A DNA stretch of 64,000 bases from Streptomyces sp. ISL-11 (GCF_018614525.1 NZ_JAGGOL010000017.1:96185-160184); one strand, 5' to 3'; counted from the first letter of the stretch, positions 44,878 through 53,288 are shown. Numbers and translations: made by a program. The notes: generated from the sequence alone by a model not told the origin.

Positions 44878-46578
44878 TCACTCCACGGTGGCTTGATCGG
44901 TGGTCAGGGGCTGCTCCGCGTCCGGTGAGGCCGACGCCCACTGCTCGTAGACGGCCCGGGCTCCGTGTCGCAGCAGCTTCCCGCTCGACGTACGGGGCAG
45001 TCGGCCCTTGCGCACGAGGAGGACCTCCCGGGGTGTGATGCCCAGTTCGCTGGAGACGGCGTACCGTACGCGCGAGACGAGCTCGGACCGAGCGTACGGC
45101 TCGGTTTCCCGGGTTTCCACCATGACGACCAGACCGTCTCCGTCCGCGAACGGGACGGTCGCCGCCAGAGCGCCGTGATGCGCCACCCCCGGCAGACGCC
45201 CGGCCACCGACTCGATATCGCTGGCGTAGTAGTTCTGGCCGAAGACAATGATCATCTCCTTCTTCCGGCCGGCGACGTAGAGTTCGCCGTTCTTGCGGAA
45301 GGCGAGGTCGCCGGTGGACACCCAGCCGCCGTCGCCCACGGTGGCCCGGGTGGCCGGCTCGTTGGCCTCGTAGCCGCGCATCACCGAGGCGCCACGGATG
45401 TGGATCTCCCCCACCGCGGCGTCCGAGTGCAGCACGCCGCCGCCCTCACCCACCAGCCGGACCTCCGTACCGGTGACCGGCACCCCCACCGAGACGATCT
45501 CCCGGCAGTGACCGCTGTCCGGGCCGCCGAATTCCACGATGCCCTCGCCGAGCATGTCGCGCCGCACCCACACGCTGCGCACCTCCCGCCCGGTGGGCGG
45601 AATGGTGACCGCGAGCGATCCCTCCGCGAGCCCGTAGACCGGCAGGAACGCCGTCCGGCGGAAGCCCGCCGGGGCGAAGTGCGCGCAGAACCTCCGCATC
45701 AGCTCGGCGTCCACCGGTTCGGCACCGTTGAGCGTGAGGCGCCAGGAGGACAGGTCCAGTTCGCGTACGGCCTCCGCGGGGACCTTGCGCAGGGCGTGGA
45801 GATATCCGGAGTTGGGCGCGGCGCTCAGCGTCACCCGCTGCCGGCTGATGACGCGCAGCCACCGCCCGGGGTCGCGCAGGAAGTCCTCCGGCGGCATCAG
45901 ACACGTGTCCGCACCGGCCAGCACCGAGGACAGCAGGGCCCCGATCAGTCCCATGTCGTGGAACAGCGGCAGCCAGCAGCAGCCGACGTCCGCGTCGGTG
46001 AGACCGATCCCCTTGGTGATCGCCTCCACGTTCGCCAGCAGGTTGGCGTGGGTGAGCACCACGCCCTTGGGGTCCTCGCTGGTGCCGGAGGTGTACTGGA
46101 CCAGGGCGGGGGCGTCCACCCCGACATCGGTGTAGACGGCGGACGAAGCCGGTACGGCGGCGATGTCCAGGACGCGGAACTCCTCGCCGTCGCCGCCCAG
46201 CACCGGCCCCAGCAGGCTGCCCAGCGCCGCGTCGGAGAGCACGACGCGGACCTTCGACTGGCGCATCGCGATCACGATGCGCCGCATGTGGATCTCCAGT
46301 GACGCGAACCGGGCCGGGGGCGGCACCGGCACCGGTACCGCCCCCGCCGCGAGCACGCCGAACAGCGCGCGGGCGAAGTCGATCGAGGTGGGCAGCGCGA
46401 TGGCCACCCGCTCGCCCGGCCGGACCCCGCGCTCCAGCAGACCGCACGCCACGCGGCCGGCCTGGGCGTACAGCTCGTCGAACCCGGCGCGCTCCCGCTC
46501 CCGGTCGCCGCGGAACAGCCGTACGCCGTGCCCGGTGCCGCGCTCCGCCACATCCCTGAGCGCCGCCGTCAGGGTCAC
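44878..46578 (-). CDS. Fatty acyl-AMP ligase (FAAL-like), activates an acyl chain for the adjacent carrier protein
   Basis: 566 residues from GTG 46578, whose start overlaps the carrier-protein stop (GTGA). It is an ANL-superfamily enzyme: A3 motif YTSGTSEDPKGVVLTH, LPLFHDMGLIGALLSS and PVYGLAEGSLAVT, which are characteristic of FAALs rather than CoA ligases, then GWVSTGDLAF and GRKKEMIIVFGQNYYASDIE. The catalytic Lys is in RTSSGKLLRHG near the end. It should form acyl-AMP and transfer the chain to the 82-residue ACP encoded directly upstream. Chain length is not readable by eye. It follows ACP and thioesterase in one tightly packed operon. Confidence 0.9.
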   Translation of the reverse strand: MTLTAALRDVAERGTGHGVRLFRGDRERERAGFDELYAQAGRVACGLLERGVRPGERVAIALPTSIDFARALFGVLAAGAVPVPVPPPARFASLEIHMRRIVIAMRQSKVRVVLSDAALGSLLGPVLGGDGEEFRVLDIAAVPASSAVYTDVGVDAPALVQYTSGTSEDPKGVVLTHANLLANVEAITKGIGLTDADVGCCWLPLFHDMGLIGALLSSVLAGADTCLMPPEDFLRDPGRWLRVISRQRVTLSAAPNSGYLHALRKVPAEAVRELDLSSWRLTLNGAEPVDAELMRRFCAHFAPAGFRRTAFLPVYGLAEGSLAVTIPPTGREVRSVWVRRDMLGEGIVEFGGPDSGHCREIVSVGVPVTGTEVRLVGEGGGVLHSDAAVGEIHIRGASVMRGYEANEPATRATVGDGGWVSTGDLAFRKNGELYVAGRKKEMIIVFGQNYYASDIESVAGRLPGVAHHGALAATVPFADGDGLVVMVETRETEPYARSELVSRVRYAVSSELGITPREVLLVRKGRLPRTSSGKLLRHGARAVYEQWASASPDAEQPLTTDQATVE

Positions 46579-46823
46579 GTGGCGGCTCCCTGCCGGCAGA
46601 GCCGCTCGACCAGGTCCTGGAATTCGCCGACGGTCTGCAGCCGGAAGGTGGCATCGTCGTCGATCTCGATGCCGAACGCGTTCTCCGTCTCCAGAATGAT
46701 CTGCAGAATGCGCATGGAGTCGACATTCGGCAGGGCGCGGAAGTGCTGGTCCGAGGTGAGGTCGGCCTCCGGTACGGACAGCTGCCGGCTGATGATGGCG
46801 CAGACGCGCGCACGGATGTCCAT
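46575..46823 (-). CDS. Acyl carrier protein
   Basis: 82 residues from ATG 46823; a TTG three codons earlier overlaps the previous stop and is less likely. Phosphopantetheine attachment Ser is in LPNVDSMRILQIILETE, where the usual DS-L motif reads DSM. Helix II and the acidic helix III (EIDDDATF) are normal. It is sandwiched between thioesterase and FAAL genes with TGATCACCATG and GTGA junctions, so carrier and ligase are surely a pair. It is the likely platform for the diiron oxidase. Confidence 0.9.
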   Translation of the reverse strand: MDIRARVCAIISRQLSVPEADLTSDQHFRALPNVDSMRILQIILETENAFGIEIDDDATFRLQTVGEFQDLVERLCRQGAAT

Positions 46824-46828
46824 GGTGA

Positions 46829-47326
46829 TCAATCCCCCTGTCGTGCCGGCCCGTTGGCGGAGCGCAGCACCTTGATGAGATCCGTGGGAATGCGCTCGGC
46901 GTTCTGCCCGAGCGCGTCCTCCGTCAGTAGGTAGAAGGTGCCGTCCGCCACGGCGACCGTCTCCCCGTCGCCGGTCTCGACCCGGCCGGTGGCCCGCATC
47001 GAGATCGCGTCCCGCTTGACGATCTCGGCGTACGCGGTGTGCTCCGTACCGGTCTCCATCGGCCGCGCGTAGCGGATCCGCAGACCGGTGGTGAAGGCGG
47101 AGACGCGGCCGGAGCGGTACACGGCCTGGGCCAGGGTCTCGTCCAGGATCGACGCGACGATGCCGCCGTGGACGATTCCGGGAAACGATTCGTAGTCCAC
47201 CCCGAGCTTGACCCGGGTGGTGAAGACGTCACCGTGGCGTTCGAAATCCAGGCGCAGACCGATGGGATTCCTGGGGGCGCAGCCGAAGCAATTGGACTCG
47301 GTCTCCGCCGTCACGGACTCGGGCAC
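46829..47326 (-). CDS. Hotdog-fold (PaaI-like) thioesterase
   Basis: 165 residues from GTG 47326 with GAGGAG 6 nt upstream. The N-terminus has NCFGCAPRNPIGLRL, common in single-hotdog thioesterases, followed by the core helix FPGIVHGGIVASILDETLAQ, whose HGG and acidic residue form the active site. Residues ~90-130 form the usual beta strands. The expected reaction is hydrolysis of an acyl-ACP or acyl-CoA; in isonitrile pathways a hotdog member instead acts as a dehydratase/lyase on an ACP-bound substrate, so lyase chemistry is possible. The preceding 187 bp may hold an internal promoter. Confidence 0.88.
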   Translation of the reverse strand: MPESVTAETESNCFGCAPRNPIGLRLDFERHGDVFTTRVKLGVDYESFPGIVHGGIVASILDETLAQAVYRSGRVSAFTTGLRIRYARPMETGTEHTAYAEIVKRDAISMRATGRVETGDGETVAVADGTFYLLTEDALGQNAERIPTDLIKVLRSANGPARQGD

Positions 47327-47513
47327 TCCGGGCTCCTCTCGTCATGTCCTGTGGTCGTACTGTGGATCGACGAGAAGAACCGGCACGGAACGTACTGGTA
47401 TCGGTTGTTCATTTCCCCCGTCAAACCTTTTCGGCACACCGGCGCCCGCCCGCTGGACCGGCACCGCCGAGGAGTCCCCCGACGGCCCCGGCCGCGACCG
47501 GGCGGATGTGGCG
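47327..47513 (-). promoter_or_regulatory. Gap inside the FAAL operon with a possible internal promoter
   Basis: 187 bp between diiron and thioesterase genes, the only sizeable gap in the operon. On the minus strand TTGACG is followed after 17 bp by GATACC (around 47405-47433), an acceptable but imperfect promoter for the thioesterase-ACP-FAAL-DUF6125-P450 part. Confidence 0.4.
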
Positions 47514-48713
47514 CTAGATGAGCGTCCGCAGCTTCCTCTTGATGTCCCTCGACGACTCGATGCTGTCGTCCTCGGCCAGCCGGCGCACCATCGACAGGAC
47601 CTTCTCGTCGGCGGCGTCCGTCGCGCCCGCCTCGACCGTCTCGATCCGGCGGATGCCGTTGGCCGACGTCGAGTGCGGGTAGAAGTGGCCGGCCGGGTGC
47701 TTGATGCCCTGGCTGCGGTCGGCCAGCCAGACGTAGGCCATCTTCAGGGCCGCGATCCGGCTCTCCGGGCCGCCGTCGCACAGCTCCTGCGTGAAGACGT
47801 AGAACGCCCGGGCGTGCCGGGACTCGTCACGGCCGAGCAGCTTCCACACGCGCTTGATGACGGGCTCGGTGGTGTCCGCCGCGAGCGCCTTGTACAGCTC
47901 GGCCGCGCGGCACTCGGAGATGATGTTCATCATGAGCGTGCCGGCGCGCGTGTCACCGATGGGGTACGGCTCCCGCTTGTACAGCGCGTGCTTGGAGCGC
48001 ACCTTCACGCCCAGCCGGTCGAGGCAGCGGGCCTGGACGAGCGAGTGGCGGGCCTCCTCCGCACCCCACATCAGCGCCCAGGAGGAGAAGCTGGTCTCGC
48101 CCTCCCACTCCCGCAGGAAGTTGTGCGCGCCCGGCAGGGTGCCGAATTCGATGATCGCGGCCTCGGTGAGGAAGTCGATCTCGTCCTCGTCCAGCATCTC
48201 CGGCCGCATCCGGTCGAGGTCGAGTTCTTTCCAGTCCCACCGGGTGGTCTCGAACCAGTCGAAGATCTTGTTGTACGTCATGTCCAGGTAGTAGTCCGTG
48301 TAGTTCTCGTCCTGGACCAGTGAGTGGTAGGCGCGCATGCCGATCTCGGCCTTGTCGGTGAAGCCGTAACCGGCGAAGGCCGAGGGCGCGAGAATGTCCT
48401 CGACGTCCAGCGTCTCCGCCCAGCCGGGTACGCGCCCGCCGGCGCCTTCTCCGACGACGTACGCCCGGGTCTTGGCGAATTTCCGGTGACCGCGCAGTTT
48501 CCGCACGGCGTCGGGAGCGGAGGATCCGCTGCCGCCGACGAAGACCGCCGCGAGGACGTCTCCTTCGGCGAGTTCGTGCAGATAACGCTCGAAGGCGTCC
48601 GGCCGGGGACGGTCGAGGGCGATCTCGCCGAACCTGGCCAGGGACAGCTGTCCCTCCGGACGGATATCGGGCAGACAGTCGACGTAGGCTATTCGGGTAC
48701 GGTTACGGTTCAT
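47514..48713 (-). CDS. Receiver-like domain fused to a ferritin-like diiron acyl-ACP desaturase-type oxidase
   Basis: 399 residues from ATG 48713; the longer frame upstream is a shadow of the MFS gene. Residues ~120-330 are a ferritin-like diiron domain with two ExxH motifs, E220-ARH (in GAEEARHS) and E297-SRH (in GRDESRHA), plus suitably spaced partners E189 and E267. This is the six-ligand plan of soluble stearoyl-ACP desaturases. Residues ~1-115 are different: RIAYVDCLPDIRPEG, LAAVFVGGSGSSAP, KTRAYVVGEG, VEDILAPSAF, a beta-alpha-beta pattern like a degenerate response-regulator receiver. With an ACP and FAAL in the operon, the likely substrate is an acyl-ACP; desaturation, hydroxylation or C-C chemistry are all possible. 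The fusion is unusual. Confidence 0.85.
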   Translation of the reverse strand: MNRNRTRIAYVDCLPDIRPEGQLSLARFGEIALDRPRPDAFERYLHELAEGDVLAAVFVGGSGSSAPDAVRKLRGHRKFAKTRAYVVGEGAGGRVPGWAETLDVEDILAPSAFAGYGFTDKAEIGMRAYHSLVQDENYTDYYLDMTYNKIFDWFETTRWDWKELDLDRMRPEMLDEDEIDFLTEAAIIEFGTLPGAHNFLREWEGETSFSSWALMWGAEEARHSLVQARCLDRLGVKVRSKHALYKREPYPIGDTRAGTLMMNIISECRAAELYKALAADTTEPVIKRVWKLLGRDESRHARAFYVFTQELCDGGPESRIAALKMAYVWLADRSQGIKHPAGHFYPHSTSANGIRRIETVEAGATDAADEKVLSMVRRLAEDDSIESSRDIKRKLRTLI

Positions 48714-48748
48714 GAGGCTTCCCCCTCGACCTCTGGTGGAGCTTTGCT

Positions 48749-50146
48749 TCACGCGGAATTCGGAGTGCGGGACGGCACGGTCCGCCGGTGCGGGACCGGA
48801 GACATTCCCACGGCCGTGACGGCGCCCAGGAGCATGAACACGCCGATGGCGATCCAGGCATGCCCGAAGGCGCGATGGGTCTGTTCGTACGTTCTCGGGG
48901 TGCCGAGCAGCGCCACCAGCAGGCTGATGCCCAGCACACTGCCGATCTGCCGGCTCATGTTGACCACCGCGCTGCCGGTGGAGAAGCGCTCCTGCGGCAG
49001 GTCGGCGGTGGCCGTGGACAGGATGGTCGGCAGAGCGAGCCCGACGCCCACCCCGCCGACGAGCCAGCCGGGCAGGAGCGTTCCCGCGTAGTGGGCTTCC
49101 TGTCCCAGCTGCCGCCACATCAGGGTCACGCCGACGACGCACAGCAGGCAGCCCGCGGCGACGAGCCGCCCGGGCGCCACGCGGCGCGCCAGCTTGCTCG
49201 CCGCGATCGCGCCCAACGGCACCATGAGCGGTCCGGGCGCCACCCCCAGGCCCGTACGCAGCGCCGAATAGCCCCAGACGTTCTGCATCCACAGGATCGC
49301 GCACAGCAGGTTCGCCGCGAAGGCGGCACTGAAGACGACCGCCGTCGCGTTGGACCAGGCGAACACCGGCACGCGCAGCAACGTCGGTTCGATCACCGGT
49401 GACGGGTGGCGCCTGGAGCGCAGCCAGAAGCCGGCGATGCCCAGCAGCGCCACCGCCACGACGAGGACCACCCGGACCGCGGACCAGTCGTCGATCTTCA
49501 CCAGGCCCAGCGACAGCAGCCCGACGGCGACGGTCAGCACGCCCGCGCCCGCCAGGTCGGGCATCCGCGACGGCGTCTCGTCCCGCGAGGACGGCAGCTT
49601 GCGGGCCGCCACGACCAGGGTGAGCAGACCGACCGGCAGGTTCACCAGGAACACCCAGCGCCAGGAGGCGCTCACCAGCAGGCCGCCGAACACCGGCCCG
49701 GCGGCGGCGGCCAGCGCCGCGCTGGCCGACCAGATCCGCACGGCGCCCGGGCGTCCCTCGGGCGGGAAGACCGACAGCAGCAGCCCGAGACTGGCCGGTG
49801 TCAGCGCGGCGGCGCCCACGGCCTGCAGCACCCGGCAGGCGACCAGCATCCACAGCGAGTTCGAGGCGGCACAGGCACCGGAGGCGAGCGTGAAGAGCGC
49901 GACGCCGAGCAGGAACCCCTCCTTGCGCCCGTACCGGTCGGCGAGCCGGCCCAGGGGCACCAGCAACGCGGCGAAAATGATCGCGTATCCGTTGAGAATC
50001 CAGGAGAGATTGGACAGTGACTCGCCCTGGAAGTCACGCCCGATGTCATCAAATGCCACGTTGACGATGAAAAGATCCAGACCGGCCATGAACGCGGCGA
50101 GCGAAAGGATCGATAAGAGCAAGCGGGATTGACCCGTCGTCAGCAT
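48749..50146 (-). CDS. DHA2-type MFS exporter, first gene of the FAAL operon
   Basis: 465 residues from ATG 50146, about 14 hydrophobic segments. TM1 contains LAAFMAGLDLFIVNVAFDDI, the DHA2 signature region, and motif A follows as PLGRLADRYGRKEGFLLG. Late motif C-like Gly/Pro pattern PVFGGLLVSASWRW marks drug/proton antiporters. It precedes the diiron gene by 35 bp, so the product of this operon is probably exported by it. Upstream there is a promoter whose predicted start coincides with the ATG, so translation may be leaderless. Confidence 0.92.
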   Translation of the reverse strand: MLTTGQSRLLLSILSLAAFMAGLDLFIVNVAFDDIGRDFQGESLSNLSWILNGYAIIFAALLVPLGRLADRYGRKEGFLLGVALFTLASGACAASNSLWMLVACRVLQAVGAAALTPASLGLLLSVFPPEGRPGAVRIWSASAALAAAAGPVFGGLLVSASWRWVFLVNLPVGLLTLVVAARKLPSSRDETPSRMPDLAGAGVLTVAVGLLSLGLVKIDDWSAVRVVLVVAVALLGIAGFWLRSRRHPSPVIEPTLLRVPVFAWSNATAVVFSAAFAANLLCAILWMQNVWGYSALRTGLGVAPGPLMVPLGAIAASKLARRVAPGRLVAAGCLLCVVGVTLMWRQLGQEAHYAGTLLPGWLVGGVGVGLALPTILSTATADLPQERFSTGSAVVNMSRQIGSVLGISLLVALLGTPRTYEQTHRAFGHAWIAIGVFMLLGAVTAVGMSPVPHRRTVPSRTPNSA

Positions 50147-50153
50147 GGCTGGG

Positions 50154-50183
50154 ATGCTAGTTGACCCGGCGGTAAGATCACAA
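50154..50183 (-). promoter_or_regulatory. Probable promoter of the FAAL-diiron operon, leaderless start
   Basis: On the minus strand TTGTGA (50183-50178) and TAGCAT (50159-50154) are separated by 18 bp. Transcription would begin about 7 bp downstream of the -10, at or next to the ATG at 50146, and no ribosome site is visible, which fits a leaderless mRNA. Confidence 0.5.
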
Positions 50184-50632
50184 CTTTTTTGTTTCGGCGG
50201 GCCCTTCAGGATTTATGGAGGGGTATATTCACCCGCCGCCGCGATAAGTCATGACCGCTCACCGGTACGTGAAAAATCCGGCCGGAAGCACTCCGGAAAT
50301 ACGGGAACCGGAGATACCGCGCTCCCGTGCGCCGGGCGGTCGCGCCGCATTCGCCGCCCTCCCCTCGGCGGAAGCCGGACGGGCCCTTCGGCGTTCGGAG
50401 TTGACGATCGGGCGGCTGGTGTCCAGGAGACGGGAACGGGAACGGCCGTGCGCGCCCACGCGGGAAAAGGGATTTCCGGCACATGGAAAAGACCCTCCGC
50501 AATGATGCGCGGTCCCTCGCGCACACCCCGCCGTCGGCGGCCCCGGCGCGGCCGGACCACCGACACCGAGGTGGCGACAGGGAGGAGCCTCCGCGGGAAC
50601 GGCAAGACCGGAACAGGACAGGCCGGCGCCGG
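50184..50632. other. Intergenic region between the FAAL operon and the tmrB-like gene
   Basis: About 450 bp. The part 50184-50280 is AT-rich (a T6 run and tatattc), suggesting regulatory DNA for the operon. The remainder is GC-rich, with open frames on both strands that have no ribosome site and no recognisable domain. I see no RNA gene. Confidence 0.45.
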
Positions 50633-51265
50633 TCAGTCGAACCGGATGTGCCGCGCCCCCGTCCACGCCCGCCGCAGGCGCCCCCGCAGGGCGCCGTCGG
50701 TGTTCGGTACGAGCGTCAGCCGGGCGGAGGCCGCGACGCGGTCGGCGACCTGCGGGACCGTGAGGTGATCGGTCCACACCTGCTCGGCGAACTCCGCGTC
50801 CCGCAGCCGTTCCAGGCACAGATCGAGTCTCGACACCGCGAAGCTCTCCCGGCGCAAGGGGGCGTCCCTTCCGGCGACGAACCGCACCGCGTGCCCGAAC
50901 CCGCGCTCGCGCAACCGGCGCAGCACCGTCTCCCGCTCGGCCAGCAGCGCGAAGTGCGCCACCTCGTGGCCCCGTTCCCGCAGCCGTCCGACGATCTCCC
51001 GGAAGTACACCGGCTCCACGACCGTCATCGGCACGATCACGGCCCCCTCGTGCTCGCCGAGAGCCAGGTCCAGCACCTCGAACACGCCCTGCCGCCAGGC
51101 CGGCAGGTCCTGGAAATCCCTTCGCAGGGCCGGCGGCGTCATCCGGTGCAGGCCGAACCCCACATGCTCGGGATCGCAGAGGACGCTGCCGGGAAGCCGC
51201 CGCCGGATCTCGTGCGCGGTCTGAGTCTTCCCGCCGCCGAAGGGACCGTTGAGCCACAGGAGCAT
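50633..51265 (-). CDS. TmrB-like P-loop ATPase (tunicamycin resistance family)
   Basis: 210 residues from ATG 51265. The P-loop is NGPFGGGKTQTAHEIRRRLP at residues ~6-25, and the pattern DPEHVGFGLHRM, VPMTVVEPVYFREIVGRLRERG, HFALLAERETVLRRLRER and RARxIRFD-like end closely follow Bacillus TmrB, which binds ATP and tunicamycin. No nucleoside-antibiotic genes are in the window, so it may give resistance to an environmental compound or serve another kinase-like function. It lies 9 bp after the PlsC stop and is probably co-transcribed with it. Confidence 0.85.
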   Translation of the reverse strand: MLLWLNGPFGGGKTQTAHEIRRRLPGSVLCDPEHVGFGLHRMTPPALRRDFQDLPAWRQGVFEVLDLALGEHEGAVIVPMTVVEPVYFREIVGRLRERGHEVAHFALLAERETVLRRLRERGFGHAVRFVAGRDAPLRRESFAVSRLDLCLERLRDAEFAEQVWTDHLTVPQVADRVAASARLTLVPNTDGALRGRLRRAWTGARHIRFD

Positions 51266-51274
51266 GGACCGACC

Positions 51275-52021
51275 CTACGCCGCGCGGCCCCGCGCGGGCA
51301 GCCTCGACGTGGTGGGGGCGGCGGGCCGGACCGGGAGGACGGGAGGCTGGTGCTCCGCCTTGGCCTCGGCCGCGTAGCGGTCGACGTACTCCTGCTCCGA
51401 CAGTTTCAGGATCGCGTACATGAGTTCGTCCGTGGCGGCGCGCAGCACCTCGCGCTGCCCGTCCAGACCCGCGTAGCGGGAGAAGTCCAGCGGCTCACCG
51501 AAACGGATGGTGATCGGCATGACGCGCGGCAGCCGGCGGCCGATCGGCTGGGACTCGAACGTCCCGATCATCGCGCACGGGATCACCGGCGCCCCCGACC
51601 GTATCGCCATCGCTGCCACTCCGACCTTGCCCTTGTACAGCCGGCCGTCGTGCGAGCGCGTCCCCTCGGGGTAGATGCCGAGCAGCTCCCGCCGGCCCAG
51701 CACGCCCAGCCCCTCCTCGACCGCCGCCTGCGCGGCGTCCATCCCCGACCGGTCCACCGGGATCTGCCCGACGGCCCGGAAGAACGCCGCCGTGAGCCGG
51801 CCCTTGAGGCCCGGACCGGTGAAGTACTCCTTCTTGCACAGGAAGGTGACCCGCCGCTTGACCATCGTCGGCATGAGGAAGCTGTCGCAGAAGGACAGGT
51901 GGTTCCCCGCGATGATGGCCGCACCCTCGGTCGGCACGTGCTCCAGCCCCTCGACGCGCGGCCGGAAGATCCACCGCAGCAGTGGCACCAGCACGACGGC
52001 CTTGAACACGTAGTAGAACAA
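51275..52021 (-). CDS. 1-acyl-sn-glycerol-3-phosphate acyltransferase (PlsC family)
   Basis: 248 residues from TTG 52021, which has GAGAGAGGG about 9 nt upstream; the next in-frame start is GTG four codons on, too far from that site. It has one hydrophobic N-terminal segment, the catalytic NHLSFCDS (HX4D) at ~41-46, the lysophosphatidate-binding YPEGTRSHDG and the VIPCAMIGTF block. It should transfer an acyl chain to lysophosphatidic acid at the membrane. The last 40 residues are Ala/Pro-rich. Neighbour to the FAAL operon but in a separate unit. Confidence 0.9.
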   Translation of the reverse strand: MFYYVFKAVVLVPLLRWIFRPRVEGLEHVPTEGAAIIAGNHLSFCDSFLMPTMVKRRVTFLCKKEYFTGPGLKGRLTAAFFRAVGQIPVDRSGMDAAQAAVEEGLGVLGRRELLGIYPEGTRSHDGRLYKGKVGVAAMAIRSGAPVIPCAMIGTFESQPIGRRLPRVMPITIRFGEPLDFSRYAGLDGQREVLRAATDELMYAILKLSEQEYVDRYAAEAKAEHQPPVLPVRPAAPTTSRLPARGRAA

Positions 52022-52443
52022 CTCAGTGAGCCCTCTCTCCGGAAGCGACCCCCGCGCCGTGGGACGCTAATCGCCGGGAGCGATCAGCGGGAGAGTGCCG
52101 GTTGAGCCACCCGATCCGCACCGCCGCGGTGGGCGGCGGGGGTCGCGAGTTCCCCTACTCGTCGGTAGAGCGCCCGTGCGGGCCCCCGGAATCCGTGGGA
52201 GAAACGGCCCGGCCGCATGGAGTCCAAGGCGGTGACGGTGCGGGGGTGCCCCGGCGCGACGGCCGGATCGGGCGGTGCCGGGCCGGCCGTCGCGCACGGT
52301 CACGGTCACCGGGGGATACGCGACGGCCCGGCCGGCCGGTCGGCACACGGCGGCAGCGGAGCCGTGGTTCCGGTGCCCGACCGGCGATGATGGTGACGTA
52401 CGGCGGCCGTCCGGCCGATCGTGGTCGCGGGGAATGAGCGGAT
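52022..52443. other. Intergenic region between plsC-like and CBS-BON genes
   Basis: 422 bp between divergent genes. No reading frame with start site and domain was found, and no strong AT-rich promoter block is visible. GC-rich self-complementary stretches (ccgccgcggtgggcggcggg near 52119) may form weak hairpins. Confidence 0.45.
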
Positions 52444-53100
52444 ATGCAGCACCTGGCCGTCAAGGACGTGATGACCTCGGAGGTCGTGCGGGTGGTACCC
52501 GAGACGGGCTTCCGCGAGATCGTGAACCTGCTGACCGAGTTCGACATCACCGCCGTCCCGGTGGTGGACGCCGAGGACCGGCCGGCCGGGGTGGTCTCGG
52601 AGGCGGATCTGATCCACACCCAGGCCGCGCAGGCCGACCAGCGCGGCCCGTCGCCCGCGCCGCCGCCGTCCGGCCCGCCCGCGGTCACCGCCGGACAGCT
52701 GATGACCAGCCCCGCCGTGTGCATCACGCCGGACGAGAGCGTGGTGGCCGCCGCCCGCCTGATGGCCACCCGCCACGTCAAGCGTCTGCCGGTGGTGGAT
52801 GCCGACGGCCGGCTGATCGGCATGGTGAGCCGGGGCGATCTGCTGCGGGTGTTCCTCCGCGACGACAGGTCGATCCGCAACGAGATCGTGGAGGAGGTCC
52901 TCGTCGATGTGCGGGGGGTCAGCCCCGCGGCGGTCGGCGTCGAGGTGGAACAGGGCCAGGTGGTGCTCAGCGGCACGATCGAGCCGCCCGAGCTGGTGCC
53001 GCTCGTGCTGCGGCTGTGCCGGTCGGTCGACGGCGTCGTCTCGGTCACCGACCGCACGAACAGAACCGCTACGGGCGGGGAGCGGGCCCCCGGCTCCTAG
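52444..53100 (+). CDS. CBS-pair protein with C-terminal BON domain
   Basis: 218 residues from ATG 52444. Two CBS motifs: VKDVMTSEVVRVVPETGFRE to ~60, and AGQLMTSPAVCITPDESVVA through GMVSRGDLLRVF (~80-145), separated by a Pro-rich loop. A BON domain (~155-205) follows, with VRGVSPAAVGVEVEQGQVVLSG. CBS pairs sense adenylate nucleotides; BON may bind phospholipid or protein. Streptomycete versions often neighbour universal stress proteins, and one lies convergent next door here. Role unknown but probably stress-related. Confidence 0.9.
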   Translation: MQHLAVKDVMTSEVVRVVPETGFREIVNLLTEFDITAVPVVDAEDRPAGVVSEADLIHTQAAQADQRGPSPAPPPSGPPAVTAGQLMTSPAVCITPDESVVAAARLMATRHVKRLPVVDADGRLIGMVSRGDLLRVFLRDDRSIRNEIVEEVLVDVRGVSPAAVGVEVEQGQVVLSGTIEPPELVPLVLRLCRSVDGVVSVTDRTNRTATGGERAPGS

Positions 53101-53288
53101 GCCGTGTCGGCGGATCTTCGGCTGCGGGCCGGTCTTTGCCGCCTGCGGCGGCGAGCGCCCTGCGGGCGCGTCCTCAAACGCCGGACGGGCTGGGATCGGC
53201 TGAGCTCAGCCGAAATCAAGCCCGTCCGGCGATTGAGGACACCCGCCGCGCAGCGGTGGTGCGTACGACACGGCCCGCAGCCGCCCGC
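53101..53288. repeat. Palindromic intergenic element, copy 2 (convergent genes)
   Basis: This occupies the whole gap between the converging CBS-BON and USP genes. A 20-bp stem with one mismatch, CCTCAAACGCCGGACGGGCT (53172-53191) against 53219-53238, encloses the palindrome GCTGAGCTCAGC. Conserved flanks match copies at 26043 and 56730. Confidence 0.85.

Noticed and set aside
47514..49853. 779-residue diiron protein
   Set aside because: The first ~380 residues are antisense-like shadow of the MFS gene; ATG 48713 gives a complete protein.
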